Assembly: GCF_042685105.1 (NCBI RefSeq)
Contig: NZ_JBHUMO010000043.1
Coordinates: 1-64,000, forward strand
From: Enterococcus_G camelliae
GTDB lineage: Bacteria; Bacillota; Bacilli; Lactobacillales; Enterococcaceae
Length of the DNA stretch: 64,000 bases
Direction of reading: 5' to 3'
This document shows positions 45,585 to 55,260 of this stretch, piece after piece. The notes below the pieces were generated by a model, which did not search any database, had not been told where the DNA came from, and saw only the letters and a list, made by a program, of their open reading frames with translations. A program made the translations under genes and the position numbers. The stretch's first letter is position 1, and every line of letters begins with the position of its first letter.

Positions 45585-45625
45585 AAAACCGTTTCACTAC
45601 CTAAGTGATAGTGAAACGATTTTTT
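45585..45625. terminator. Terminator after the antiporter gene
   Basis: A CGTTTCACTA/TAGTGAAACG stem (45590-45599 with 45609-45618), with A run on the left and T run on the right. On the minus strand it follows the antiporter stop. Confidence 0.85.
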
Positions 45626-47648
45626 ACGAATTTTGTAGCTGTCTCAAAGCATATGATTCAAGTAAATTTACCTTTTGTCGGTATTCATTTGCTGCAAACA
45701 TTGACACTCTCTCAGCCACTTCATATTCATCAATGATTTTCCGTTCCAAATAATACCCACGCAAAATTTCTTTGGCATAGGCTGGTTCTTGTTGAACCAT
45801 AAAGGAAAAAGGTAAGTCCACATGATGAATTTGTTTTTTCATATCTTCTCGTCTGCGCGCAAAATATTGCACAATCGTCGGATCATACAAATCTTCCAAC
45901 GTCGTCAAACTTTGCTGAACCAGAATATTGTTTTGTAAAAACACATTTTGAACATCTCGAACATCTCGGCGAATAATCGTCACCCGATTATCTACGCGCG
46001 TACTTTGCCAAAAACGCTTCGGGTGCATCGTAATTCGTAACATTCTACGCCAAAAAAGTAACCAAAAACTAATAAATGAAAAAATTTGCCGACGAACGGA
46101 CGTCTCGTAACGCTTTAAAAAGCGAGTATACAAACGATACCCATTCATCGAAATTTCCCCTTTACGATACGATTCATCAAGCCCATCTTGCTCAATTGAT
46201 AGAATCAACGATTGAATTTCTTGCACTTCTTGTTGTTCCGATTCCGTCATGGACTCTGTATAAAATTCCCAGACTCTGGAATGGTAATGATCAATTACTG
46301 CTTCAATCGCAATTTCTTCTTGCTCAGACATGCTTTGCGTTTCAATATCTAAATACAAATTTTCGATTACCTCGTTTAAAATCGCCACTTCCGTTCGATC
46401 AATTGGTTTTTCGGCCTCTCCTTCTGACAGGAACGGCAAAGCAATCATGCCTCCAACCAAACTCACCATAATAACACAAGCAGTCAAAAACAATAGTAGT
46501 GGGCGCTGACTAAATTCTGCACCGTTTATCGTAACTGGTAAAATAAAAATGGCTGCCAAACTGACGGTTCCCTTAACGCCACCGAAAGTTAAAATCAAAA
46601 TTTCATTAAACGCTTTGGGTAACTTTTTAAATCCCTTTGAAACACCAAAAAATAACGAAATACCAACTAACCGTATCAAAAATAGAATGACGGCAATCGC
46701 CAAAATCGTGAAGACTAAATGCATATTTGCATATTCTTGTCCCAACCAAATTGGTGAAAAAACAACCGAAAGTTCAATCCCTAAGAATAAGAAAACCAAT
46801 GAATTCAAGGTAAAACTAATGGTCTTCCAAGTACTTTCTGAGACATTCGCCAATTCCGCATCAAATAACGTAACCTTACGATACCCCATGGACTGCAAAA
46901 TCCCAGCGACCACCGCAGCAATAATCCCAGAACAATGAAAAACTTCAGCCAATAAATAGGCAACAAAGGGCAATAATAATTCTATTAATAAGTAGACAAT
47001 CACATCTTGAGCAGAAGCCCGTTCAATAATACTGATGACCTTTTTTTTCACCCATACGACCACAAAACCAGCCAAGGCACCACCAATACTTGATATAACG
47101 AGACTGACTGATGCATTCAATAAAGAAAAGGACCCCGTAATCAGCGCAGCAACAGCAAACTGAAAGGCTGTAACGCCCGATGCATCGTTTAGCAGGCCTT
47201 CCCCTTCCAAAATATGCAGCACACGCGGTGGAATTTTGAGGCGTTTAGCAAGCGAACCGACCGCTACAGCATCTGTCGGTCCCAACGCTGCTCCAAAAGC
47301 AAAACAAGCTGCCAACGGAATGGAAGGAATCAACGCTTTTAAAGCAAAGCCCACACCAACGAGGGTCGCAATGACTAAACCAAAAGCTAGAAATAGAATC
47401 ATGGAAAAATTCTTAAGAATTGCAGGGACATCCGCTGCTTCCCCTTCGCGGAAAAGCAGTGGCGCAATGATCATAATTAGAAAAATTTCAGGTTGAAATG
47501 AGATGAGCTTCGCAAATTCCGTCATCCCGAGGATTACACCCAAAACAATTTGGGCGATAAAAATTGGTATTGTAGGTACTACCTTACTAAACACATTTGA
47601 GAAAGTAATGGCTATGGCAATAATAACCAATAGCTCAATGATTTCCAT
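45624..47648 (-). CDS. Na+/H+ antiporter, CPA1 (NhaP/NhaK-like) family
   Basis: This 674-aa membrane protein has about 12 helices in the first 400 residues and a cytoplasmic C-terminal tail of about 270 residues. The CPA1 core is clear: ALGPTDAVAVGSLAKRL and ILEGEGLLNDASGV with the ion-binding Asp residues. It exchanges cytoplasmic sodium (or potassium) for protons in pH and salt tolerance. The long helical tail, with basic and acidic stretches, could be regulatory. It starts four bases after a small coiled-coil gene, whose stop overlaps its GGAG site. Confidence 0.92.
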   Translation of the reverse strand: MEIIELLVIIAIAITFSNVFSKVVPTIPIFIAQIVLGVILGMTEFAKLISFQPEIFLIMIIAPLLFREGEAADVPAILKNFSMILFLAFGLVIATLVGVGFALKALIPSIPLAACFAFGAALGPTDAVAVGSLAKRLKIPPRVLHILEGEGLLNDASGVTAFQFAVAALITGSFSLLNASVSLVISSIGGALAGFVVVWVKKKVISIIERASAQDVIVYLLIELLLPFVAYLLAEVFHCSGIIAAVVAGILQSMGYRKVTLFDAELANVSESTWKTISFTLNSLVFLFLGIELSVVFSPIWLGQEYANMHLVFTILAIAVILFLIRLVGISLFFGVSKGFKKLPKAFNEILILTFGGVKGTVSLAAIFILPVTINGAEFSQRPLLLFLTACVIMVSLVGGMIALPFLSEGEAEKPIDRTEVAILNEVIENLYLDIETQSMSEQEEIAIEAVIDHYHSRVWEFYTESMTESEQQEVQEIQSLILSIEQDGLDESYRKGEISMNGYRLYTRFLKRYETSVRRQIFSFISFWLLFWRRMLRITMHPKRFWQSTRVDNRVTIIRRDVRDVQNVFLQNNILVQQSLTTLEDLYDPTIVQYFARRREDMKKQIHHVDLPFSFMVQQEPAYAKEILRGYYLERKIIDEYEVAERVSMFAANEYRQKVNLLESYALRQLQNS

Positions 47649-47652
47649 TGCA

Positions 47653-47946
47653 TCATCTCCGACTCTCTTTTTGTTTCACTTCATTCAACAATTTGAAAAA
47701 AGCCTCTTTCTTCTCTAATACTCTTTTCTCAACCTCAGCCAACTCTTGGGTATGAGCAGGATCTAACTCAAGTTGACACCGTTTGGTTTCCAAACGTAAG
47801 ATGTCATGTTTGAGACTTTCGGTTTTACGAAAAGTTAGTGGATAGCGCTTTTTCAAACATTCTTTGATGACTTTTCGTTCTTCTAAAGATAAGTTGCCAT
47901 ATTGCTCATGAAGCATTTTCAGCTTCAATTCGAATTCTGTCGTCAT
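47653..47946 (-). CDS. Small coiled-coil protein coupled to the antiporter
   Basis: I do not recognise a family. The 97-aa protein is almost entirely charged and helical, with a probable coiled coil over residues about 40-92 (LKHDILRLETKRCQLELD and LAEVEKRVLEKKEAFFKLL). It has no signal or membrane segment. AAGGAG lies 10 bases before the ATG. It is four bases from the antiporter gene, so translation is probably coupled; a role in controlling the antiporter is only a guess. Confidence 0.75.
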   Translation of the reverse strand: MTTEFELKLKMLHEQYGNLSLEERKVIKECLKKRYPLTFRKTESLKHDILRLETKRCQLELDPAHTQELAEVEKRVLEKKEAFFKLLNEVKQKESRR

Positions 47947-48021
47947 TTTTCATTTGCTCCTTATAAACACAATTCAAGTTCTCACAAATACAAAAGTATA
48001 CTCTAATTAAGAAAAAAAGCA

Positions 48022-48090
48022 ACAAAAAAAAGCCACTGATGTATATATACCAAAAATCTTTTATTTGGTCAAACATCAGTGGTTTTCGAT
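48022..48090 (-). terminator. Terminator after the penicillin-binding protein gene
   Basis: The outer stem AAAAGCCACTGATGT pairs with ACATCAGTGGTTTT (about 48028-48042 with 48073-48086), and an inner ACCAAA/TTTGGT stem lies at 48049-48069. The minus-strand side ends in a T run. Confidence 0.8.
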
Positions 48091-48093
48091 TCG

Positions 48094-50235
48094 TTATTTT
48101 GCTAAATACATATCATAGTAGGCATCCATAATTTGCTTTGCAATGACTAAATTGGGGTACGTGGTATCTGTCTGTTTAATCTTAGGTACCATGATTGCCA
48201 CAGCAATTTCTGGATCATCGGTTGGACCATAGACAACAGCATTGTGATTGTTTAATTCTACCAGTTGTCCTGATTCTGTTGTTACGCTCGTTTCAGCCGT
48301 CCCTGTTTTTGCGGAAACCGTCATTTTTGTACTTGCTAATGGGCGAGCCGTTGTAAATGGATCATTTCCATGAACCACATCATAAAGTCCTTGTTTTAAA
48401 ATGGCCATCTCATCTGACGTGATGTCAATCTTATTCAGAACTTTCGTAGCGATACTTTCTTTCAGCTCACCTAAATTCCCATTGGCATCATTGTTATAAA
48501 TTCCTTCAACGAAATGTGGCTCTACTCTGCTTCCACCATTGGCGATAGCGGAAATATACTGAACCATCTGTAAAGGTGTATACGTATCAAATTGTCCGAA
48601 AGCCAAATCGAGCACTTTCCCACCGTCACCATTGGTTTCAGAAAGTGAGGATACAGCAGGACTTTCGCCAGTTTCCTCATTCGGAATATCCACACCCGTT
48701 TTCACACCTAAGCCATATTGGGCAAAACCGGCCCGTAACTCTTCATAAGCTTTCGTTTGATCACTGATAGATGGGATACTAATGGTTCCACCTTGATAAG
48801 TAATCCCTAGTAAGCGCAATGCAATTTGAATCATATACGAATTGGAAGAAATTTCCAACGCTTTGGCTGCATCAATATAACGATTGTTCGATCCAGTCGG
48901 GTTAAAAATAGATGCTTTAGCTGGTGAACCTTGTAAATAAATAGGTTGATCCAGCATCACTTGATTTCCTGAAATCACCTTGTTATCCCAACCCGTTGTG
49001 ATGGTGGCTGCCTTAATTGCCGAACCAGGAACAATTGCAGCTTGGAAAACCCCAATTGCATTTTGTTGCATTTCTTTGGAGTTGGCTTGATGATAATAGC
49101 CAGAAATACCCAAAATTGCTCCCGTCTTAGGATTCATCGCTACCGCATAAATCCCATTAGAATATTGGGCTGCACCCGAGTCAATTAGTTGTTGATAATT
49201 CGTTTTAACAATCGAATCAAACTTCTCTTGAAAGGCTGAATCAATGGTTAGTTTTAAGTTGTTTCCTTTGCTACCTGCTGAAATTTCTTTGGTACTTTCA
49301 ATGGATCCTTTGTTATTGATTGTGACTTTGTATTCAGACTTCGTTCCTTGCAATTGTGATTCATATTGTTTTTCCAAATAACTAGTCCCTACACGATCGT
49401 TGCTAAAGTATCCTTGTTTGAGATAGTCCTCAGCTTCTTCGGCAGGTAAACCTTGTTTGGAGGTAGAGACCGTCCCGATAATGCTCTTCAACGCGTCGTT
49501 TGTCGTGTTCACTTGGCGCGACCAATCCGTACCCGTCGAGACACCCGCAAGTTCCGAGGCGTGCTCTGCAACCGTCGCTAATTCTTCATCGGTCACGCCC
49601 TCATTTTTAATGAACGTCGTCTTTAAGTTTTGTCCTGCATTCAGGCGTGTAAAAATCGTCGCAATTTTTTGTTGTTCTTCATTAAAGTTTAATTCATCTT
49701 TGGACACATTTTTTATCATTAAACTATATTGCTCACTACTAGAGAGTAGTTGCTCTTTGACACTTAATTTTTTCTGTGCAGCTTCAAGGTGTTTCGAATC
49801 AGCCAAGTAAAAATCTTTTAAGTCCCGCTCCGTCAACTTATCATCTACTGGAACATCGATGAACTGATTTAATTTTGTAGCAATCTTTAGTAAGTCATCG
49901 GCACTCATGGAAGACATCCGTGTAAAAGTAATGGCGGCATTGGCTTGATTGCCTGCCAATAAATTGCCTTTTGCATCATAAATCGAACCCCTAGGTGTAC
50001 TCTGTTTAATGGTCGTTACAGTCGCCGCTTTAATCTGTTGATCCCATTTTTCACTATTTACAATTTGAAGATTTCCCAGTCTCACAATTAATGCGACAAA
50101 TAACACAAAAATGACAAGAAATAAAAAATTTAACCGAAACGGAATATGTCCTCTTTTAACAGCTGCTCCGCTTTTTGCCTTATTTAGTTTTTCTTTAATA
50201 GAAGTAGATTGTGATTGTTTCTTGCCGTTTTTCAT
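48094..50235 (-). CDS. Class B penicillin-binding protein (PBP2b-like transpeptidase)
   Basis: This 713-aa membrane-anchored transpeptidase cross-links peptidoglycan, probably in side-wall (elongation) synthesis. It has a short basic cytoplasmic tail, one membrane helix (about residues 35-55), a PBP dimerisation domain starting at TPRGSIYDAKGNLLAGN, and the transpeptidase domain with SxxK in VPGSAIKAA, SxN in ISSNSYMIQ and KTG in SAKTGTAE. No PASTA domains follow. It is not the low-affinity Pbp5 type by its N-terminal layout, though affinity cannot be judged. It stands alone between terminators. Confidence 0.92.
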   Translation of the reverse strand: MKNGKKQSQSTSIKEKLNKAKSGAAVKRGHIPFRLNFLFLVIFVLFVALIVRLGNLQIVNSEKWDQQIKAATVTTIKQSTPRGSIYDAKGNLLAGNQANAAITFTRMSSMSADDLLKIATKLNQFIDVPVDDKLTERDLKDFYLADSKHLEAAQKKLSVKEQLLSSSEQYSLMIKNVSKDELNFNEEQQKIATIFTRLNAGQNLKTTFIKNEGVTDEELATVAEHASELAGVSTGTDWSRQVNTTNDALKSIIGTVSTSKQGLPAEEAEDYLKQGYFSNDRVGTSYLEKQYESQLQGTKSEYKVTINNKGSIESTKEISAGSKGNNLKLTIDSAFQEKFDSIVKTNYQQLIDSGAAQYSNGIYAVAMNPKTGAILGISGYYHQANSKEMQQNAIGVFQAAIVPGSAIKAATITTGWDNKVISGNQVMLDQPIYLQGSPAKASIFNPTGSNNRYIDAAKALEISSNSYMIQIALRLLGITYQGGTISIPSISDQTKAYEELRAGFAQYGLGVKTGVDIPNEETGESPAVSSLSETNGDGGKVLDLAFGQFDTYTPLQMVQYISAIANGGSRVEPHFVEGIYNNDANGNLGELKESIATKVLNKIDITSDEMAILKQGLYDVVHGNDPFTTARPLASTKMTVSAKTGTAETSVTTESGQLVELNNHNAVVYGPTDDPEIAVAIMVPKIKQTDTTYPNLVIAKQIMDAYYDMYLAK

Positions 50236-50460
50236 TAGATAATTCCTTCCTTACTTTCTTCTTTTTCATTTTAGCAGAAAAAAACAAAAGTTGATGAAAA
50301 ATAAAACATTTTAAGAAATATTCATACTCTCACAACAATTATGTTTCACAATAAAATTGACAACTTTTTCATTTCCATTCAAACCATTGAATAATCTATA
50401 TTTCCAGCAACTGATATCAAATAGACTGTGAAACATTTTTTTCGACATTATTATTGTGGA

Positions 50461-50501
50461 AAAGTAAAAGACTTGAACGATGTTCAAGTCTCTTACTTTT
50501 C
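50461..50501 (-). terminator. Terminator after the LCP gene
   Basis: A 19-bp stem (AAAAGTAAAAGACTTGAAC with GTTCAAGTCTCTTACTTTT, one mismatch) and a three-base loop directly follow the LCP stop. The rest of the 268-base gap to the PBP gene is A/T-rich leader sequence with no gene. Confidence 0.8.
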
Positions 50502-50503
50502 AC

Positions 50504-51640
50504 TTATTGATTTGTGTTATCTGCAACTTCGTCACTATCATCTGTTGCATTCTCCGTACTACTTGTCGATGTATTCGTCGACTTATCGCCATATTCATAT
50601 GGCGCTTCAGCAACCTGATTGTAATCTGTATCATCGTAAAATTGATCCCCAAGAAGACCATTTGATGAATAATAAAAATCTTGATTAATGACTAATTTTG
50701 AACTCTCTGATAAATTTAATTGTTTCTTTAATATATTTTGAATGGATAATAGTTCGTTAACTCCTAAAATCTGATAATAAACTTCATTAATCGTTTGACT
50801 TTCGCCTTGTAACTGATACGATTTCACTGTATCAAACGCTGCCGTATAATTTTTCCCTATCGTAAGCATTTCGTTAAATGACAAATCTGTCAATACATTC
50901 TTCTTAACAGCATTGAGTATTTTTTGATAATTCGTAATGCTATCCATACTCAAAACTTTTCGGAGAATCTTTTCAACCACTTCACGCTGTCTCTTTTGCC
51001 GGCCAATATCCCCTTCTGGATCTTCATGACGCATCCTTGAGTAGGCAAGACCCGTTTTCCCATTTAGTTTCTGCTTACCGACTGGTACGTGAACACCATC
51101 TAACGTGAAATCAATCTTGTTATCCACTTCAATACCACCAACCGCATCAATCAGATCACTCAGACCTTCCATATTAATCGAAACATAATGATCAAGTGGA
51201 ATATCTAGTAATGATTCAATCGTATCCATCGCCATATCCACACTACCAAATGCATAGGCATGATTCAATTTGTCAAAATAGGCTGTCCCATTTGGTTCAT
51301 ATCCGACAATATTGGTTAAAATATCTCGATCCAGACTAACAATCGTTGATTGCTTTGTTTTCGGATTAACAGTTACCACCATCATACTATCTGATCGACC
51401 TTGTTCCGTTCGACCAAGTGCCCCAGTATCAATGCCCATCAACAGAATGGAAAATGGCTCACTATCCTCAATGCTAACATCTTCAGTCCGCATGTCTGTT
51501 TTTCTAGAAATGGTTTTGGATATATCATCAAACGTTGTGGATGTTGTATTGTACAGATGGGCAGCATAGGCAGTTGCAGCTGTTACTAGCACAATACCCA
51601 AGGCTAAAACACCCACGAGTACTTTACGAAAGATTTGCAT
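50504..51640 (-). CDS. LytR-CpsA-Psr (LCP) family wall polymer ligase
   Basis: This 378-aa membrane-anchored enzyme attaches lipid-linked polymers such as teichoic acid or rhamnan to peptidoglycan. It has an N-terminal membrane helix (about residues 5-27) and the LCP domain with DSMMVVTVNPKTKQ, VSLDRDIL, KLNHAYAFG and SRMRHEDPEGDIGRQKRQ, whose Arg and Asp residues bind the polyprenyl pyrophosphate. A Ser/Thr/Asp-rich tail ends the protein. ATG at 51640 follows GAGGTG by 5 bases; an upstream open extension is not expected to be translated. Its place at the end of the surface-polymer locus fits. Confidence 0.93.
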   Translation of the reverse strand: MQIFRKVLVGVLALGIVLVTAATAYAAHLYNTTSTTFDDISKTISRKTDMRTEDVSIEDSEPFSILLMGIDTGALGRTEQGRSDSMMVVTVNPKTKQSTIVSLDRDILTNIVGYEPNGTAYFDKLNHAYAFGSVDMAMDTIESLLDIPLDHYVSINMEGLSDLIDAVGGIEVDNKIDFTLDGVHVPVGKQKLNGKTGLAYSRMRHEDPEGDIGRQKRQREVVEKILRKVLSMDSITNYQKILNAVKKNVLTDLSFNEMLTIGKNYTAAFDTVKSYQLQGESQTINEVYYQILGVNELLSIQNILKKQLNLSESSKLVINQDFYYSSNGLLGDQFYDDTDYNQVAEAPYEYGDKSTNTSTSSTENATDDSDEVADNTNQ

Positions 51641-51666
51641 CTTGCACCTCGATTCATTTTGTCTCA

Positions 51667-51682
51667 CACAATAACGATTGTG
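51667..51682. promoter_or_regulatory. Inverted repeat upstream of the LCP gene
   Basis: CACAAT-AACG-ATTGTG, a 6-4-6 inverted repeat 26 bases before the LCP start. It could be an operator; no regulator can be named. Confidence 0.3.
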
Positions 51683-51710
51683 CCATAACAAAATGACAAG
51701 TGCAATTCAA

Positions 51711-52466
51711 TCAGAAAAATTTCAAGAAATTTAATGTTTTTGTAATAAAACTATTGATACTAACCTTTTTTGATAACCATCTCCAAAACACTAACTGTAA
51801 AATATTGAAAGAAAAAAAATACAAAGTATACTTAGGTGATTCAAAAAACCAAATTTTACTGATAGTAGTATTATGTATACCACTTATGATATAGGTTAAA
51901 GGATTTAACTTTAAAACAGAAAGATAAGGTAATAATCTTGAAGTTGGTAATGTTTGAAAAGTCCAATAGATTGGGCTAAGCCAAAGCAAACAAAATACAA
52001 ATATTTTTGATATATATCCGAAAATAACATGTATATCGATGAGTAACACTGTTATTTGGATAAACAATAGAAAAAAAATCGTGTAACAAGTCAAATAATA
52101 AATGTATTGAAACAAGTAAACTGACCATGAATACCCTAATGAAAGCAGGATAATAACTAAACAAAAATTTAGCATAAAATATGAAAATAACTCGTATTTA
52201 CATAGCTCTTTAATTGAAAGTTTAGTATGTTTATTTTTGCTAACAAGGATTTTTTTTTGAGAGCTGTATAGTGGTGCCCATTGGATAAATCCTAATGAAA
52301 CAAATAAAGAAAAAGGTATACCAAATTCATAGTGTTGGCCAATCAAGTAATTTATGACAAAAGTTGAAAATAGAATCCAAAAGATGATTTGAAGTACGTT
52401 TTCGTATTCTTCAAATTCATTAGGTAAAATTTTTTTTAAAAAATACAAATATTTTTTTTCTGTCAT
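51711..52466 (-). CDS. Lone TagG-like ABC-2 permease
   Basis: The 251-aa protein has about six membrane helices and ends with the features of TagG/Wzm permeases: LLWLSPIYWTFQTLP and LSVLKLNPLTYIISGIHN, close to the pattern in TagG. The N-terminal half is more divergent. No ATPase gene adjoins; the only one in the locus is tagH, 9 kb upstream in transcription order beside its own permease. It lies 20 bases after the YfhO-type gene and is very rich in Phe, Ile and Leu. It may use TagH, or be a decaying duplicate. Confidence 0.7.
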   Translation of the reverse strand: MTEKKYLYFLKKILPNEFEEYENVLQIIFWILFSTFVINYLIGQHYEFGIPFSLFVSLGFIQWAPLYSSQKKILVSKNKHTKLSIKELCKYELFSYFMLNFCLVIILLSLGYSWSVYLFQYIYYLTCYTIFFLLFIQITVLLIDIHVIFGYISKIFVFCLLWLSPIYWTFQTLPTSRLLPYLSVLKLNPLTYIISGIHNTTISKIWFFESPKYTLYFFSFNILQLVFWRWLSKKVSINSFITKTLNFLKFF

Positions 52467-52486
52467 TTTCTAGGCATCTCCTTTTT

Positions 52487-55204
52487 CTAATAGTAATTAA
52501 TCCATGCTTCTACTCTCTTTCTATAAAACCATAAAACAACCAAGCATATGAACGTCCCAAACGTAATAAATAAATATCTGATCATTGACTTATTTTCATA
52601 TTTCAAAACGACTGTATGTTTCCCTGAACTAACTTTTATTGCTCGAAAAATACCATTTCCTCTATAAACGTTTGTTTTCTTTCCATCTATGTAAGCAGTC
52701 CAGTTGCTATCATAGTACTCATTAACCAACACTATTCTGCTTTCATTAGTTATAACATTAAAAGAAATTGTACCATCGTCGTTTTCTTTATATTTGCTAA
52801 TCTTCTCTTTGTCAGATAGCTTTTGTCGATTATCAACAATGGGATAGGCATCATTTTCAGAAAAAAATACAGATGTTTTTTCATAATTAGCTTTCATGTA
52901 ATTTAAAAGTTGCTTTCTGCTATTAAAAGTGAATGCTGTATCGGTGAGTTGTATTTGATTGCTATAATCATCAAATTCAGTAGTAACTAAACCATCGTTT
53001 CCCAACCTTTGATTACTCCTCAAATATATGGGCAATAAAACAATATTATCAGTATTAAGATTATTATTAAGGACTCCATCATATACTTGTTGATTACTGC
53101 CATAGAAAGCAATACGTTTTTTTGTTTTTACATTTGATTGCACAGTAATCAAAAACTCTCTGTTCTCTGAATTCTGTATTGTATCAAATGGGAAATCAAT
53201 ATAGGCATTATCCTTTTGATTTTTTAAACTAATATTTAACTTCCTTATCTCAAGATTCGATTGTTTATCAGTAAGCGTAAAATCAAGTGAATCCTGATCA
53301 GAAAATTTTTGACCATATGTCCCAACAAAAAGTCTTATGTTTGACAAATCATCTTTAGTGGCAAAGAATGTTTGAGTAAAACTGTCACCATTCTCTAAAA
53401 TTGCTACTGGCTTGACTCCACCCTTTGATCCAACCCTATCAGAAAAATTATCAATTGTATCTAATGTATATTTAACACCCATGTATTTTAGTAAATTTTC
53501 ATTTTCAATTTCTTTAAATGCAACTCTTGTTGGCGTTGTATATACATTTGAATCAATTGCTTCATAGTACGTTTTTATGTCATTATTTGTATAGACAAAA
53601 TTATGCCCCCTAACATCTCTAATTCCATAATAAACGTTACTTGAGGCAAAAAAATTCCATTCGCCAACTGGAGCTATTTTTTCGTTGTTTTCCGTGTTGT
53701 CTTGAATGAAAGTAATTGAGTCTGTAGCTTTAGGTATAACAGACGCATCATTTCTTACTCCTGGTGTGTAATAGGAAGCAAAATTAGAGATATCCCACAT
53801 TGTAAGTAAAAGCAAGCAGCCAATAAATAGTTTTTTTAAAGATTTTCTATCAATTATAATAATCAATATTAATAAACCAAAACTAATAATACTAATAAAA
53901 CGAATAAGATCTAGTTGATCATTTAATGTGTCAGAGATTACATATTTACTAATTCTATTGTATGATAATATAAATGTTGTTATTCCAGTAATACTTAATA
54001 TTATTTTAGAAATTTTTATTTTTACATCATTTTTTTGATCAATTATAACTTGCTCAATCGTAAATCCCAGATTAATGGACAAACAAAAATTGATAAGCAC
54101 AATTAACCGATATCTTATCGATGTATTTACTAAAGGTAAATGTTTATATATAGGATACAACAAATCTGAAAACATAAAAAACATTACAACAATCAAAGCT
54201 CCTAGATAGAATGCTTGCTTTGGCTGTTTCCTACTTGTCCAAATTGATAGAGGCAATATAATGACAGAAATAATTCCTGTATAAAGTGTAGCCTCATTTA
54301 TATGTATTGATAGTCCGTCACGGATATAAGGAAAATAAAGTGTTCTTAAATAATCTAAACTAAGAGAGTTTGCAGATAAATTTTTTCGTGAGGCGTTATA
54401 GCCATTCCCACCAACTGTATTTAAAAGATCAACTGTATAGGGTAGTGAAAGAATAGTTGCAAGTATTACAATAACAGCAAAACTACCGAAATAAATACTG
54501 AGAACTCTATAGTTTTTTCGATGATATTTTAATCCATAAAATAATACATAGATACCGAGTAAATACATAAAGTAGGCCACGTATGTAGGCATACCGGCAA
54601 CCAGCATAGAAAACAATACAACTACACCTAATAACAGATAGTTGATAGAAAATTTTTCTGTCAATACGTCCATGACTAAGAATAACAGTGGAGCTAACAT
54701 TGTAACATCAGAGTGTGGCCACCCTTGCCACATAACCATAGTTGAGGAACCACTGTACACTAATGCAGAAAAAAGAGCACTTACTTGTCGCGTTCCATAT
54801 CTCCTAAGTAATGCATACATTGTACCAAATGCAATACTTACTTTTACGATTGAAATTGCTATTTGAGCAATTTCTAATGGTAAAAGATAAAAATAATTCA
54901 TAAAGAATAAATAAATACTCATGCTTTGAGGCATGCCAATACCTATATTTGATAACCAAAAGGTAAAAATACCTTTATGTATAGATGAAAAAGCAATAGG
55001 AAGAACATTATCAGCCGGATCAGATAGCCACGGCCCTATAACTTCTTTTCGTAACGAATCAAACGGCTGAAATACGTACATCAAATTCGTATAAGTAAAA
55101 GTCACATCTTGAAAAAAATTTTTTTGATAAATCATCAATAAATAGATAATCAATATCGTTAAAAATTTCGACGCTCTATAACTTATCAGACTTTTATTTT
55201 TCAT
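52487..55204 (-). CDS. YfhO-family GT-C membrane protein
   Basis: This 905-aa protein has about 13 membrane helices in the first 470 residues, a large extracytoplasmic C-terminal domain, and a last helix before the end. The N-terminal segment with FDSLRKEVIGPWLSD, the GWPHSDVTM region, and the C-terminal EYYDSNWTAYIDGKK block are hallmarks of YfhO. In Bacillus and Listeria, YfhO proteins transfer a sugar from a polyprenyl-phosphate carrier to teichoic acid outside the cell. A carrier-loading GT2 is two genes upstream, which fits this role. Starts behind GGAAGGGA. Confidence 0.87.
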   Translation of the reverse strand: MKNKSLISYRASKFLTILIIYLLMIYQKNFFQDVTFTYTNLMYVFQPFDSLRKEVIGPWLSDPADNVLPIAFSSIHKGIFTFWLSNIGIGMPQSMSIYLFFMNYFYLLPLEIAQIAISIVKVSIAFGTMYALLRRYGTRQVSALFSALVYSGSSTMVMWQGWPHSDVTMLAPLLFLVMDVLTEKFSINYLLLGVVVLFSMLVAGMPTYVAYFMYLLGIYVLFYGLKYHRKNYRVLSIYFGSFAVIVILATILSLPYTVDLLNTVGGNGYNASRKNLSANSLSLDYLRTLYFPYIRDGLSIHINEATLYTGIISVIILPLSIWTSRKQPKQAFYLGALIVVMFFMFSDLLYPIYKHLPLVNTSIRYRLIVLINFCLSINLGFTIEQVIIDQKNDVKIKISKIILSITGITTFILSYNRISKYVISDTLNDQLDLIRFISIISFGLLILIIIIDRKSLKKLFIGCLLLLTMWDISNFASYYTPGVRNDASVIPKATDSITFIQDNTENNEKIAPVGEWNFFASSNVYYGIRDVRGHNFVYTNNDIKTYYEAIDSNVYTTPTRVAFKEIENENLLKYMGVKYTLDTIDNFSDRVGSKGGVKPVAILENGDSFTQTFFATKDDLSNIRLFVGTYGQKFSDQDSLDFTLTDKQSNLEIRKLNISLKNQKDNAYIDFPFDTIQNSENREFLITVQSNVKTKKRIAFYGSNQQVYDGVLNNNLNTDNIVLLPIYLRSNQRLGNDGLVTTEFDDYSNQIQLTDTAFTFNSRKQLLNYMKANYEKTSVFFSENDAYPIVDNRQKLSDKEKISKYKENDDGTISFNVITNESRIVLVNEYYDSNWTAYIDGKKTNVYRGNGIFRAIKVSSGKHTVVLKYENKSMIRYLFITFGTFICLVVLWFYRKRVEAWINYY

Positions 55205-55220
55205 GGGATCCCTTCCTAAT

Positions 55221-55259
55221 AATTGAAGGAATAGACATGTATCGTCTACTCCTTCAATT
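55221..55259. other. Intercistronic stem-loop between two membrane protein genes
   Basis: AATTGAAGGAATAGAC (55221-55236) pairs with GTCTACTCCTTCAATT (55244-55259). On the minus strand no T run follows, so it is more likely an mRNA stability or partial-termination element than a full terminator. Confidence 0.55.
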
Positions 55260-55260
55260 T

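Noticed and set aside
46549..46938. A 129-codon plus-strand frame opposite the antiporter
   Set aside because: It mirrors hydrophobic antiporter helices on the other strand, giving Lys/Asn-rich chance translation.
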